DNA of 64,000 nt from an uncultured Verrucomicrobiota bacterium (GCA_938003985.1 CALKWZ010000027.1:1-64000); one strand, 5' to 3'. Shown: positions 33,599 to 43,225, counted from the stretch's first letter. Program-made: numbers and translations. Notes: generated by a model from the letters alone, not told the origin.

Positions 33599-34749
33599 TG
33601 CACGTCGCGTTCGTCACCAGCAACTATCCGTCGCCGAGCCGGCCCTCGGCCGGCCCCTTCGTGCAGAAATTCGTCTGGGCCATGGCCCGCCAGGGCCATC
33701 GCTGCACGGTGGTCCATCCGGTCGGTTTCTGGGAGCGGAAATACGGGCCGTATCCGCCGCGCCGAACGTCGGAAACCGGGGGCGGGGGAGAACCGATTGC
33801 GGTCCTGAGCCCGCGCTATCCGACGTTCTCCTGGCGCAAGCTGGGGTGGTTCCATACGGGCCGGTGGTCGATCGCCGCGTTCCGCCGCGCCGCCGTCACG
33901 GCCCTGCGCCGGATGGCGGACAAACCCGACGTCGTCTACGGCCATTTCATGTATCCGGCGGGCGCCGCGGCCGTCGCGGCCGGGCGGATGCTGGGCGTGC
34001 CGGCAGTAGTGGGCGTGGGGGAGGGCGAGTTCTGGACCTTGGAACCGGCCGGCGACCGTCGGGCCAGCGGCGAAATCGGCGCGGCCAGCGGCGTGCTGGC
34101 GGTTTCGACGCCGATCGCGGACGCGTTGCACGCGCGCCTCGGCCTGCCCGCGGACAAGATCCGGGTCTTTCCCAACGGCGTCGATCTGGAGGCGTTTCGC
34201 CCCGGCGACCGCGCCGCGGCCTGCGCCGAACTTGGGCTGCCGGCGGACGCCTTCCTCGTGGGCTATCTCGGTCCGTTCGTGCCCCAAAAGGGCTACCCCC
34301 AGTTGCGCGCGGCGGTCGCCGGCCTGCCCGGTGTGCGGCTGGTGCTGCTGGGGCGCGGGGAAAAGCCCGCGCCGGATCCCCAGATCGCGTTTTGCGGCAC
34401 GGTTCCCCACGCCAACGTGCCCCGGTATCTCCGGGCCTGCGACGCGTTCGTGCTGCCGACCCGGATCGAAGGCTCCTGCAACTCGGTCCTCGAAGCGATG
34501 GCTTGCGGCTTGCCGATCGTGACCAGCGCGGGCCGCCACATGGACGACGTGGTGGACGACCAAGTCGCGTTGCGCGTCGATCCGGACGACGTGGCCGCCC
34601 TCCGCGCGGCCATCCTGGCCTTGCAGAACGATCCCGCGCGGCGCGCCCGGATGTCCGCCGCCTGCCTGCGGAAGTCCCGGGAATTCGACGTCGATGCGCG
34701 CGCGCGGCGGGTGGCCGCGTGGCTGGAAGAACTGCGGAGGCAGCCGTGA
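33598..34749 (+). CDS. Family 4 glycosyltransferase
   Basis: 383 residues, GT-B fold. N-terminal VAFVTSNYPSPSRPSAGPFV, central VFPNGVDLEAFRPGD, donor-site LGPFVPQKGYPQLRAA, and the E-x7-E block RIEGSCNSVLEAMACGLPIVTS. It retains the GT4 pattern in which the second Glu contacts the nucleotide ribose. It transfers a hexose-type sugar to the growing lipid-linked unit on the cytoplasmic face. It is coupled to the following GT4 by GTGA. Confidence 0.9.
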   Translation: MHVAFVTSNYPSPSRPSAGPFVQKFVWAMARQGHRCTVVHPVGFWERKYGPYPPRRTSETGGGGEPIAVLSPRYPTFSWRKLGWFHTGRWSIAAFRRAAVTALRRMADKPDVVYGHFMYPAGAAAVAAGRMLGVPAVVGVGEGEFWTLEPAGDRRASGEIGAASGVLAVSTPIADALHARLGLPADKIRVFPNGVDLEAFRPGDRAAACAELGLPADAFLVGYLGPFVPQKGYPQLRAAVAGLPGVRLVLLGRGEKPAPDPQIAFCGTVPHANVPRYLRACDAFVLPTRIEGSCNSVLEAMACGLPIVTSAGRHMDDVVDDQVALRVDPDDVAALRAAILALQNDPARRARMSAACLRKSREFDVDARARRVAAWLEELRRQP

Positions 34750-35918
34750 AGATCATGGTATTGACCACGGGCCACCGGCCGGACGACGACCGCATCTACT
34801 TCAAGCAGGTCGTCAGCCTCCTGACCGTCTATCCGCGGATCCAGCTCGTGGCGCCGGTTCGCCCGGGCGAAACCTACCACCTGGCGCCGGCGGTCGACCT
34901 GCATCCGCTCAGCGGCCGGGGAGGGCTGTGGGGGCGGCTTCTGCGCGTGTTCCAAGCGGCGCGCCGGGTCGTCCGCCTGCGGCCGGACGTCTGCCATTTC
35001 CACGATCTGGACTTTGTCGTGGCGGTGCCGCCGTTGCGGTGGCTGACCCGGACGCGTTTCATTTACGACGCGCACGAGGTGTATCCGGAAAGCATGCTCA
35101 TTTCGCCGAAAATCCCGGCCGTTCTCCGGCCGCTGGCCGCCCGGATCGTCGACGTCGTGGAAAAGGCCTGCGCCCGGCGCTGCGCGCTCGTCGTCACCGC
35201 CGACGAACCCAATTCGGAGAGCTTCGTCCGGACGCGCGTGCCGACGATCACGGTGTTCAACTATCCGCGGCTGTCGCTGTTCGCAGTCGATCCGCGGCGC
35301 CTGGACGAACTGCGGCGGGAATACGCGGGCCGGCGGGTGCTGATCTACCAGGGCACCATGAGCCGCGAGCGCGGGTTGTTCCACATGCTCGACGGGATGC
35401 GCCGGCTGAAAGAGGACGTGCCGGCGGCGCTGCTGCTGCTGGTGGGGCTGAAGGAACCCGATCTGCGGGCGCAGGCCGAGGCGCAGATCGCCCGCGACGG
35501 GCTTGCGGACCACGTCGCGATCCTGCCGTGGGTGCCCCATGCGGACGTGCCCGCCTACGTCGCGCTGGCCGACGTCGGGCTCGCGCCGTTGCAGCCGAAT
35601 CCCAAGTTCAACAAGAACATTCCGCTCAAGGTATTCGAATACATGGCCTGCGGCGTGCCCGTGCTGGCCGCCGACCTGCCGGCGATCGCGCATTTCATCG
35701 CCGATTCCGGGGCCGGGGTCCTGTACGATTCCACGGATGCGGCGGCGTTCGCCCGCGAAGTCAAGCGGCTGCTCGCGGACGACGCCGGCCGGGCCGCGAT
35801 GGCCCAGGCCGGGCGCGCCGCCGTCGCGCGCCTTTGGAACTGGGGCGAGATGGAGAAGCGCCTGCTCGCGGCCTATGCGGGATTGGAAAACGGCGTGCGC
35901 GCGAGGAACGAACCATGA
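34746..35918 (+). CDS. Family 4 glycosyltransferase
   Basis: 390 residues from GTG with GGAGG upstream. IMVLTTGHRPDDDRIYFKQ at the N-terminus, VCHFHDLDF and FIYDAHEVYPE in the acceptor domain, QGTMSRERGLFHMLDG, and in the donor domain PNPKFNKNIPLKVFEYMACGVPVLAAD. The HFHDLDF and DAHEVYPE motifs mark the subgroup seen in capsule and EPS loci. Donor sugar unknown. It ends 4 bp into the FemAB-like gene. Confidence 0.9.
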   Translation: MKIMVLTTGHRPDDDRIYFKQVVSLLTVYPRIQLVAPVRPGETYHLAPAVDLHPLSGRGGLWGRLLRVFQAARRVVRLRPDVCHFHDLDFVVAVPPLRWLTRTRFIYDAHEVYPESMLISPKIPAVLRPLAARIVDVVEKACARRCALVVTADEPNSESFVRTRVPTITVFNYPRLSLFAVDPRRLDELRREYAGRRVLIYQGTMSRERGLFHMLDGMRRLKEDVPAALLLLVGLKEPDLRAQAEAQIARDGLADHVAILPWVPHADVPAYVALADVGLAPLQPNPKFNKNIPLKVFEYMACGVPVLAADLPAIAHFIADSGAGVLYDSTDAAAFAREVKRLLADDAGRAAMAQAGRAAVARLWNWGEMEKRLLAAYAGLENGVRARNEP

Positions 35919-36901
35919 GCAAACGCGATCTCGAAGCCCGGCCGGTGGACGAGAAGGATCTCGGCGTCTGGGACGAACTGGCGCGCCGCCACGGCAGCGT
36001 GTTCGACACGGTGCGCTGGACGGAGCTGTTCCGGCCCGCGCTGCGGCGCATCGGCCTCTACGACGCCGGTGGCGCGCTGCGCGGGGGCTTCTGCGTCTAC
36101 GAGCAGCGAAAATTCGGCCTGCGGATCCTGCGCAATCCGCCCTGCACGCCGCAGATCGGCCCGTTCCACGAGCCGAAGGCCTCCAATCCCGCCGCGCGCA
36201 GCGACGAACAGCGGGCCGTGGGGGAGGCCATGGCGGAATTCCTTGCGGCCGAGCGCGCGCCGCTGGTTTCGCTGGGGCTGGCCCCGGCCTGCCGCGATTG
36301 CCTGCCGTTCCTCTGGCGCCGCTACAAGGTGGTGCCGCGCTACACCTATCTCGTCGATTTGACGGCGGGCGCGGACCAGATCCGCAAGAACATGTCGGCG
36401 TCGCGGCGCAACGACGTGTCCAAGGCGACGCGCGACGGCCTGGTCGTCCGGCCGGCGGCCGACATGCGCGAAGTGAGCGAACTGGTGCGCTCGACGTTCG
36501 GTCGCCAAGGCGAATTCATCGCGGGCGACCATCTGGATTCCATCCTGTTCCGGTTCGCCGATCCGACCAACAGCTACGCCTACGTGGTGACCTTCGAAGA
36601 CCGGGTTCTGGCCGCCTGCGCCGTCGTGCACGACGAGCGCACGGCCTACTACCTCCTGGGCGGATACCGCGCGGAAGACCGCCACCACGGCGCCGGCGGG
36701 CTGGCGGTGGCCGCGGCGATCCAGGCCGCGCAGGAACGCGGCCTGAAAACCTTCGATTTCGAAGGCTCGTCGATTCCGCCGATCGAGCGGTTTTTCCGGG
36801 GATTCGGCGGGCAGCTGACGCCGTACTTCTCGATCCACAAGGCCTGGTTGCCGGTGGAGCTGGCGTTGCATCTCCACCCGCGGTTCCGCAGCCGGTTCTA
36901 A
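35915..36901 (+). CDS. FemAB-like GNAT acyltransferase
   Basis: 328 residues. SVFDTVRWTELFRPAL and RNPPCTPQIGPF in the first half, then DQIRKNMSASRRNDVSKATR, a second GNAT half with VLAACAVVHDERTAYYLLGGY, and FDFEGSSIPPIERFFRGFGG. The last block is the FemAB/Acetyltransf_6 signature (F-x-F-E-G-S...FK-x-x-FG). XrtA-associated FemAB proteins in exopolysaccharide loci share this layout. It may transfer an aminoacyl or acyl group to the polymer or to a lipid-linked intermediate. Confidence 0.75.
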   Translation: MSKRDLEARPVDEKDLGVWDELARRHGSVFDTVRWTELFRPALRRIGLYDAGGALRGGFCVYEQRKFGLRILRNPPCTPQIGPFHEPKASNPAARSDEQRAVGEAMAEFLAAERAPLVSLGLAPACRDCLPFLWRRYKVVPRYTYLVDLTAGADQIRKNMSASRRNDVSKATRDGLVVRPAADMREVSELVRSTFGRQGEFIAGDHLDSILFRFADPTNSYAYVVTFEDRVLAACAVVHDERTAYYLLGGYRAEDRHHGAGGLAVAAAIQAAQERGLKTFDFEGSSIPPIERFFRGFGGQLTPYFSIHKAWLPVELALHLHPRFRSRF

Positions 36902-36915
36902 GGACGGTTTCCGCC

Positions 36916-37983
36916 ATGGAGCCCCATCTCGAATCCATGCCGACGGCCGACGGAGCGAGGGACCTCCCTCTGTCCGTTCGCGAACTGCTGGACGCCAACG
37001 CGCTGGCCCGCGGACTGGCGATCTGGACGGTGGTCGCCTGCCACGTGCCTTTCGCGCATGCGTATTGGCGTCCGCTGGCGGCCTTCGCCAGCGCGGGCAA
37101 GCTGGCGGTTTCCGTTTTTCTTTTCTTGTCGGGTATGATGCTGCAAGCGCAGGTGAACCGCGCCGGCGGAACCCTGCCGCTCATGGCGTGGGCGAAGAAG
37201 CGGTTTTTGCGGATCTATCCGGTCTATTGGGCGGGATTGGCTTTCACCTTGCTCGGCGCCTGGTTTTTCCGCGGCAAGATCTTCGACCTCGGAACCATCG
37301 CGGCCAATGCGTTGGGCATTCCCGTTTGGCTGGGGCGGGACATCGTCTCCTGCGGCTATGCCAAGCCGTTTTGGTTCATCTCGCTGCTCCTGCTGTGCTA
37401 CGCGCTGTTTCCGCTGGTCTGCCGCATCCGGCGCAAATCCGGGTTGGTGCTGGGGGCGCTGGCGCTGTCCGGGCTGGCGCTGTGGCAGGGCCGCGTCATG
37501 GGCGCGGCGGCGTTCGCGTTTCCGTCGTTTTTCATGGGCATGGCGCTGGCGGACGCCGTGCAGCGGAACGGACAAACCGTACCGGCCGCGAAACTCCAGG
37601 CGGCGCTGTTTCCCTTGCTGCTGGCGCTGCTGGCGCTCGTCTTCAAGGGCCCGCGTTTCTTTTCGCTGAATGACCGCCATGCCGTGTGGATCGACCTGCT
37701 CGGGTGCGCGGGCCTGACCGTCGCGCCTTGGCCCGCGCTGTGCGCGGTGGCCTATTTCCAGCGCGCCCTGGCGCGCCGAGTCCCCGCGCTGCTGCGCGGC
37801 GCGCTTTGGATTTCGGGCCTGTCCTTCGCGGTCTACTGTGTGCACGAACCGCTGCTGCGGATCGTGGAGCGCAGTACCGCGGCCGGCCATCCGTGGTCCG
37901 GCCTGTTGGGCTACGTCCTGGCCACCTTGGGCGCCGGTTGGGCGCTGGACGCCTTGGACCGGAGAATCCGCGGAGGCAGATGA
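36916..37983 (+). CDS. Acyltransferase 3 family membrane protein
   Basis: 355 residues and about ten membrane segments. It begins with a soluble lead (1-25), then LARGLAIWTVVACHVPF, in which the conserved His of acyltransferase-3 proteins appears. VSVFLFLSGMMLQAQV, KRFLRIYPVYWAGL and LSFAVYCVHEPLL are family blocks. These proteins O-acylate exported glycans across the membrane, usually acetyl or succinyl. It overlaps the next GNAT by 4 bp. Confidence 0.88.
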   Translation: MEPHLESMPTADGARDLPLSVRELLDANALARGLAIWTVVACHVPFAHAYWRPLAAFASAGKLAVSVFLFLSGMMLQAQVNRAGGTLPLMAWAKKRFLRIYPVYWAGLAFTLLGAWFFRGKIFDLGTIAANALGIPVWLGRDIVSCGYAKPFWFISLLLLCYALFPLVCRIRRKSGLVLGALALSGLALWQGRVMGAAAFAFPSFFMGMALADAVQRNGQTVPAAKLQAALFPLLLALLALVFKGPRFFSLNDRHAVWIDLLGCAGLTVAPWPALCAVAYFQRALARRVPALLRGALWISGLSFAVYCVHEPLLRIVERSTAAGHPWSGLLGYVLATLGAGWALDALDRRIRGGR

Positions 37984-38543
37984 AACGCGCTCTCCAATTC
38001 CTGGGCCGGTGCATTTTCGAGAAACGGCGCTACCTCTTCTACGGCTACCAACCGGCGCAGGGCACCGGGATGGTCGATCCGGACGTCCAGGTCTATTCGG
38101 CTTGGAAAGCCGTGCCGCCGCATTTCCGGAAGATCGCCGCGGCCTCGCCGTGGCGCAACGCGATGTATTACCGCATGCGGCGCGGCCAGGCCCGCCTGCT
38201 GTGCTGTTCCAAGGACGGCGTCCGGCTTGCGGCCTACGGCTGGATCCAGGACTGGGCGCCTTTCCGACGGCGCTTCGGCGCCATCGCGCAGGACGGCGCC
38301 ATGCTGGGATTCTACTGGACCGCGCCCGAAGTCCGCGGCCAAGGGCTTTACGGCCGCCTGCTGGCGCACAGCCTGGCGGTCTGTTCCAAGGAGCGGCCCA
38401 TCGTGATCTGCGTTTCGCCCGACAACCCCGCTTCCCGCCGCGGCATCGAGAAAGCCGGGTTCGCGCCGCTGGGGGAATGGGAGGGGACCACGTGGTTCCG
38501 GTGCTGCGGCCGTTTGCGGAGGATATCCGATGGGCTACGTTGA
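37980..38543 (+). CDS. GNAT family N-acetyltransferase
   Basis: 187 residues with GGAGGC before the start. The acetyl-CoA motif is GFYWTAPEVRGQGLYGRLLA, followed by VICVSPDNPASRRGIEKAGFAPLGEWE: motif A (R/Q-x-x-G-x-G/A) and motif B. It probably acetylates an amino sugar of the repeat unit. It overlaps the following FemAB-like gene by 14 bp. Confidence 0.82.
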   Translation: MKRALQFLGRCIFEKRRYLFYGYQPAQGTGMVDPDVQVYSAWKAVPPHFRKIAAASPWRNAMYYRMRRGQARLLCCSKDGVRLAAYGWIQDWAPFRRRFGAIAQDGAMLGFYWTAPEVRGQGLYGRLLAHSLAVCSKERPIVICVSPDNPASRRGIEKAGFAPLGEWEGTTWFRCCGRLRRISDGLR

Positions 38544-39405
38544 ACGCTTCGCGGAGATGCTGCGCGCCAAGGGACAGCGCTTCGAAATCGTGGATGGCCA
38601 GCTGTTCGCCCGCAAGGATCGGCGGATCGCGCCGCTGGGGCCGGTCGAACGCGCCTATGCGCCGACGGCGGACCAATGCCGCGAATTGCTGCGTTCGCTG
38701 GGCGGCGGCTGGGTGCAGTGGACGGACGGCTTCGGCCCGCACGCGGACGCGTCGGAATGGTATGCGCTGGTGTGCCGCCGCTACCTGTCCGTGGACGAAG
38801 TGGAATCCGCCAACGCCCGCAAGCACATCCGCCGGGGCCTGAAGCGCTGCGAGGTCCGGCAGGTCGATGCCCGGGAAATCGCCCGCAACGGCTACGAGAC
38901 GTATTGCGCGGCCGTCCGCGGCTACGGCGACCGCACGCCGCTGCCGACGGCCCAGGAATTCGAGCGGCGCGTCATGGGCGACGAACCGTTCGCCGACGTC
39001 CGCCACCATTGGGCGGCCTATCGCGAGGGAAAACTGATCGCATTCAACCAGAACCTCGTCTACGACGACGTCGAAGTCGACTACACGCAAGGCAAGTTCC
39101 ATCCGGAACACCTGGACAGCTATCCCGCCTACGCGCTGTTCAACGCGATGGACGAATACTATCTCGTGCAGAAGAAATTCCGCTACGTCAACGCGGGCTT
39201 CCGCTGCATTTCCCACGACACGAACATCCAGGATTTCCTGGTCCAGCTGTTCAACTTCCGGACGGAACGGACGAATTTGCGCGTGCATTACAGTCCCGGC
39301 CTCGGGGCGATGCTGAAAGCGTCCCGGCCGTTCCGGGTGCCCATCCAGGCCGCGTGGCCCCAGGCGAAAGCCCTGTTCGAACTGGATCGGTTGCGCACCC
39401 CATGA
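38530..39405 (+). CDS. FemAB/GNAT-like acyltransferase
   Basis: 291 residues. DEVESANARKHIRRGLKRCEV is an Arg/Lys-rich acyl-binding segment like those in the other FemAB-like proteins of the locus (31809, 32681). ADVRHHWAAYREGKLIAFNQNLVYDDVEVDYTQ is split over the GNAT core. The C-terminal part has FRYVNAGFRCISHDTNIQDFL. It is the fourth such protein in 8 kb. No donor can be assigned. It overlaps the preceding GNAT by 14 bp and the deacetylase by 4 bp. Confidence 0.65.
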   Translation: MGYVERFAEMLRAKGQRFEIVDGQLFARKDRRIAPLGPVERAYAPTADQCRELLRSLGGGWVQWTDGFGPHADASEWYALVCRRYLSVDEVESANARKHIRRGLKRCEVRQVDAREIARNGYETYCAAVRGYGDRTPLPTAQEFERRVMGDEPFADVRHHWAAYREGKLIAFNQNLVYDDVEVDYTQGKFHPEHLDSYPAYALFNAMDEYYLVQKKFRYVNAGFRCISHDTNIQDFLVQLFNFRTERTNLRVHYSPGLGAMLKASRPFRVPIQAAWPQAKALFELDRLRTP

Positions 39406-40319
39406 GCATCTTGCCGACAACTTGGCCGGAAGGCCGCCCGTTCGCGCTGTTCCTGTCGCACGACGTGGACCAGATCCACGACCGCGAACTGTTCCGCGTT
39501 TTGGCCGATCTGAACCACGTCCGCCGCATCTGGACGAAAGGGGAGCGGGGGAGCGCGGCGCTGGCCTTGCGGCGCGTGGCGCGGGCGCTCGTCGCTCCCA
39601 AGCCGGCGGAAAAGGACTTTGCGACGATCCTGGAGATCGAGGCCCGGTACGGGTTCCGGTCCACGTTTTTCGTCCTGCACGATCCCTACTGGAGCCGCCA
39701 TGGGCCGCGGTATCGGTTGACCTGCCCGGAAATCCGGCGCATCGCGGATCTCGTCCGCGCGGCCGGCTGCGAGATCGGGTTGCATGGCGGATATTTGCGT
39801 TTCAACCAGGCGGACGGCTACCGCGAAAGCCGGGAAGCCCTGCGCGAGGCGCTGGGCGTGGACGCCGTCGGCATCCGGAACCATTTCCTGCGTTTTTCGG
39901 GCGCGGACACCTGGGCGGCGCAGGAAGCCGCCGGATTCCGCTACGACGCCACGTTCGGCTGGGCCGACCGCCTGGGGCCGCGCGAGGGCCGCATCGCGCC
40001 ATTCAAGCCGGACGGGCGGACGATCCTCGAACTGCCCCTGACCGTCATGGACGTGACTTTGTTCCGGAATCTCGGACTGGCGGGCGAGGCGGCCTTGGAC
40101 ACCGCCTGGCGCGCCATCGAACCGGTGGCGCAAGCGGGCGGCCTGGTGACCTTGCTCTGGCACAACAACTACTTCAACGAGCCCGAGTATCGCGACTGGC
40201 AGTGGACCTACCAGCAACTGTTGGAGCGACTGGCGGCGATGAAACCTTGGTGCGCGACCGGCGCTGAAATCGAGCGCCGGTGGCGCGAAATCCCGGCGAC
40301 GGGCGGTTGTGCTTCTTGA
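39402..40319 (+). CDS. Polysaccharide deacetylase-like protein
   Basis: 305 residues. NodB-type features: FLSHDVDQIHD (metal Asp-rich motif 1), FRSTFFVLHDPYW, CEIGLHGGYLRFN (motif 2, H-G-x-Y), and late LVTLLWHNNYFNEPE with the catalytic His. This is the cd10931-type subgroup found in polysaccharide loci, rather than secreted chitin deacetylases. It probably removes an N- or O-acetyl group from the EPS repeat unit. It is the last gene before a 150-bp gap that contains a promoter. Confidence 0.83.
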   Translation: MSILPTTWPEGRPFALFLSHDVDQIHDRELFRVLADLNHVRRIWTKGERGSAALALRRVARALVAPKPAEKDFATILEIEARYGFRSTFFVLHDPYWSRHGPRYRLTCPEIRRIADLVRAAGCEIGLHGGYLRFNQADGYRESREALREALGVDAVGIRNHFLRFSGADTWAAQEAAGFRYDATFGWADRLGPREGRIAPFKPDGRTILELPLTVMDVTLFRNLGLAGEAALDTAWRAIEPVAQAGGLVTLLWHNNYFNEPEYRDWQWTYQQLLERLAAMKPWCATGAEIERRWREIPATGGCAS

Positions 40320-40349
40320 GCGGAAACGGCGGATGGAGCCACGCGGCCG

Positions 40350-40379
40350 TTGCATGCGCCCGGCGATTCCGCTTATGAT
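40350..40379 (+). promoter_or_regulatory. Internal promoter of the EPS locus
   Basis: TTGCAT (40350-40355), 18-bp spacer, TATGAT (40374-40379). It lies in the 150-bp gap between the deacetylase and the methyltransferase, the first intergenic space of this size since 16380, so it probably starts a second transcript of the EPS locus. Confidence 0.5.
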
Positions 40380-40469
40380 GGCGTTTGATTTGCCGAGTAC
40401 GCATGTTTCGCGGCGGATAAGGCCGGGCGGCGGCGTTCTCGGCGAAGCGGGCGGAAAACCAACGCGGAA

Positions 40470-41297
40470 ATGGGCATGAAAACACTGATCAAGAAAATCG
40501 TCGGGAAGCGGGGCAGCCAGGTCGTTCGCCGGATGCTCCGCCTGCGTCATGCCAAGTACCTGCGCGCGGGCCGCTGCAACGTTTGCGGAAAGCCGACGGT
40601 TTTCGTGGGCATCCGCGCGTTCACGCTGACGCAGAAGAAAGAACGCAACGATCTGGCTTGCGCGCGGTGCGGGGCCATCGCCCGGAACCGGGCGATGGCG
40701 GCGGCCATATTGGACCTCTACGGCGGCGGCGCGAAGAGCCTGCGGCAGCTGCGCAAATCCGCCGCTTTTGCCCGGCTGAGCGTGTACAACGCGGGCTCCG
40801 TCGGCGCGCTGCACGACGCCTTGGCGGGTTTGCCCGGCTACGTCTGTTCGGAATATTTTCCGGGCGTGCCCGCCGGCTCGTTCCGCGACGGGACCCGCTG
40901 CGAGGATCTGCAGGCGCTGTCGTTCGCCGATGCGACCTTCGATCTGGCGCTGTCGGAAGACGTCATGGAGCACGTCCGGCGGCCCAAAACCGCCTTGCAA
41001 GAAGTGCGGCGCGTGTTGAAGCCCGGCGGATATTGCGTTTTCACCGTTCCGATCTACGGCGCGGAAACCGTCGTCCGCGTGGATACGACCACGGACGTCG
41101 ACGTCGATTTGTTGCCCCGGTTGTACCACAGCGACGCGCTCCGCAAGGACGGCGTTCTGGCCTACCACGATTTCGGGCGCGATATCGTCGAGCTGTGCGC
41201 CAGCCAGGGATTCGAGGCGCGCCTGGTGGAATACGAGGCCCGGAAGGACGATTGGGCATGCGCGGACGTCGTCGTGGCGAAGAAGGTGGCCGGCTGA
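40470..41297 (+). CDS. Class I methyltransferase with N-terminal zinc ribbon
   Basis: 275 residues; ATGs at 40470 and 40476 are both possible. Four Cys (CNVCGK, then CARCG) near 36-68 form a zinc-ribbon-like head. The SAM-dependent domain shows QALSFADATFDLALSEDVMEH (motif IV) and LQEVRRVLKPGGYCVFTVP (motif VI). The classical Gly-rich motif I is not obvious. Zinc-ribbon methyltransferases in EPS loci act on sugar substituents or lipid carriers. The target is unknown. Confidence 0.8.
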   Translation: MGMKTLIKKIVGKRGSQVVRRMLRLRHAKYLRAGRCNVCGKPTVFVGIRAFTLTQKKERNDLACARCGAIARNRAMAAAILDLYGGGAKSLRQLRKSAAFARLSVYNAGSVGALHDALAGLPGYVCSEYFPGVPAGSFRDGTRCEDLQALSFADATFDLALSEDVMEHVRRPKTALQEVRRVLKPGGYCVFTVPIYGAETVVRVDTTTDVDVDLLPRLYHSDALRKDGVLAYHDFGRDIVELCASQGFEARLVEYEARKDDWACADVVVAKKVAG

Positions 41298-41379
41298 TGC
41301 GCGCCTGGGGGCGACATTCGGGCCGAAGCGGATCCGTCGCCAAGAGGGCGCGGCGCATGCCGCGGTCGAGGCCCAGCCC

Positions 41380-43224
41380 ATGATCCATGCCATGCAAACG
41401 GTGGCGTTGCCGGTCGGCCTGCTTGTCGGCAGCGGGATTTTCCTGTTGAGCAAAAGCCTGTTCCTGGCGCCGTGCCGGGCCGGGTTCGCGCTGGTGCTGG
41501 CCAATCTCGTCTACGAAGTGGCCGAACGGAAGGTGAAGCTCGAACGCACGGCGCTGGACGGGGCGCTTTGGGTCGCGCTGGTCGCCGGCTTCGGCCTGTG
41601 GGGCGGTGGCTGGGCCGCGGCGGCGGCCGCCGTGCTGCTGGGGCTGGCTTGGATCGGCTATCTGCAGGCGGACGCGGAATGGAAAGCCGGCCGTCTGGCG
41701 CGGCAGAGCACGGAAACGGCCGGGCGCGTGCCGTTGCCCATTCCGCGGCTGGTCGTTTGCATCCGCGGGCCCGTGCTGGAGCGCGGCCGCGCGGAAGACG
41801 ATCTCGGCGACTGGCCGGAACGCTGGGAGGACCGGTTTGAAATCGTCGTCCTGAATCCCAGTCCGGTGCCGGCCCAGTTGCCGGTGGAAATCCACGTCGT
41901 TTCCTCCACCGTGCAACTGGAGGTGTCGGGAACAGTGGGGGGCGAGTTGCCGCCGCCGGCTTCCGGCGAGCTCGTTTCCATGAAGTTCGGCCTGCGCGCG
42001 GCCGGCAGCGGGCCGGGGGGCGAAGTCCGCGTCCACGTGCAGCACGGCGATTTCCATTTTCGCCGGACGTTGCGCGTGCGGTCGATCGTGCCGCGCAGCC
42101 AGATCGCCGTTCGCAAGGCGCAGATCCGCCGCTGGAAAGGCGGCGCGCGCGGGGCGTTCGTCTGGCGCGGCGACCAGGATCTCTACGATCCGGCCACGTT
42201 CCAGTCGGCGGAGGGCTTGCGCTGCGTGCTGGGCTTGGCCCGGCGTTTCCGCATGCCGAACAGCCTGATGCTGTCGGCGCGCCTGAGCCTGGTGCCGGAA
42301 GAGCACGAGGCCTTTTGCAAGCGATTCGGCTGGGATCGCAAAACGGGCGATATTCCGGCTTTCATCCGGTTCCTGCGCGAGGAAGTGGATAAGACATTGG
42401 AACAGGAGTGGCCGGTCGCGACGGCCAAGCCGTACGCCGCGGAAATCGGCAACCACTTCTATCTGCACTACGGCACGCATGCCGCGGCCGCCGAGGGCAA
42501 CGGTTGGAAGAGCCATGCCGGCATCGGGGCGGGGCATTATTCCTGGTTCAGCCGCAATCCGATGGATTCCTTCCTCGAACAGCGCGACAACGCCGTAAAA
42601 GGCAGCCAAGTGCTGAAGGATGCGATCGGCGTCGTTCCGGCCAGCTTCACGATCCCGAGCGACGTGTTCGACGGCGACACCGCCCGGGCCATGGAAGCGG
42701 CCGGATTGGAGGTCGGTTCCGAAACCGACACGCCGAAGTGGGAAAAACTGCTGCGCCTGGCTCCGCCGCACCATCCCGCCGGCTGCGAACGGTTCGTGGA
42801 ATTGCCGCGCATGCATCCGCGCGATCCCGAGAACGCCGGCCAGGTGGCGATGCTGAAGTACTGGGTCGGCGCCGCGCGCCGCACGGGCCGGGCGCTGGTC
42901 TTTTTGGCCCACCACCATTTGATGCGCTACCGCGGCAACGAAAGCGCGGCGCTGGTCGAAACGTTCCTGCACCACGTGCTGGCGGACCAGCAGGGCGATC
43001 TGCACGTCGGCACGCTGACGGCCGTGGGGCGCTACTGGCGCGACGTGCTCAGCCCGCGCACTCGCTGCGTGAAGGCGACGGCGGCGGGCAACCGCGTGAC
43101 CGTCGCGAACGCCGGTCCCCGCGCGTTCGCGGCCTTGCCGCTGGAAATCGATCTCGGCGGCGGCAAACGCCACCTGCGCTTGGTGGACGTCGGCGCCGAA
43201 GCCGCCGTGGAACTGGAGGTCTAG
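41380..43224 (+). CDS. Membrane-anchored deacetylase-like protein, paralogue A
   Basis: 614 residues; I do not recognise the family. Three hydrophobic segments in the first 95 residues (with APCRAGFALVLANLVYE) are followed by a beta-sandwich-like region (about 120-240). A C-terminal domain then shows FVWRGDQDLYD with Asp265 and Asp267, and GNHFYLHYGTH with His359 and His363. These look like NodB motifs 1 and 2 of carbohydrate esterase 4. APPHHPAGCERFVELPR and FLAHHHLMRY follow. The second copy at 45671 repeats every block. It overlaps no gene; the ATP-grasp starts 2 bp after its stop. Confidence 0.7.
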   Translation: MIHAMQTVALPVGLLVGSGIFLLSKSLFLAPCRAGFALVLANLVYEVAERKVKLERTALDGALWVALVAGFGLWGGGWAAAAAAVLLGLAWIGYLQADAEWKAGRLARQSTETAGRVPLPIPRLVVCIRGPVLERGRAEDDLGDWPERWEDRFEIVVLNPSPVPAQLPVEIHVVSSTVQLEVSGTVGGELPPPASGELVSMKFGLRAAGSGPGGEVRVHVQHGDFHFRRTLRVRSIVPRSQIAVRKAQIRRWKGGARGAFVWRGDQDLYDPATFQSAEGLRCVLGLARRFRMPNSLMLSARLSLVPEEHEAFCKRFGWDRKTGDIPAFIRFLREEVDKTLEQEWPVATAKPYAAEIGNHFYLHYGTHAAAAEGNGWKSHAGIGAGHYSWFSRNPMDSFLEQRDNAVKGSQVLKDAIGVVPASFTIPSDVFDGDTARAMEAAGLEVGSETDTPKWEKLLRLAPPHHPAGCERFVELPRMHPRDPENAGQVAMLKYWVGAARRTGRALVFLAHHHLMRYRGNESAALVETFLHHVLADQQGDLHVGTLTAVGRYWRDVLSPRTRCVKATAAGNRVTVANAGPRAFAALPLEIDLGGGKRHLRLVDVGAEAAVELEV

Positions 43225-43225
43225 C

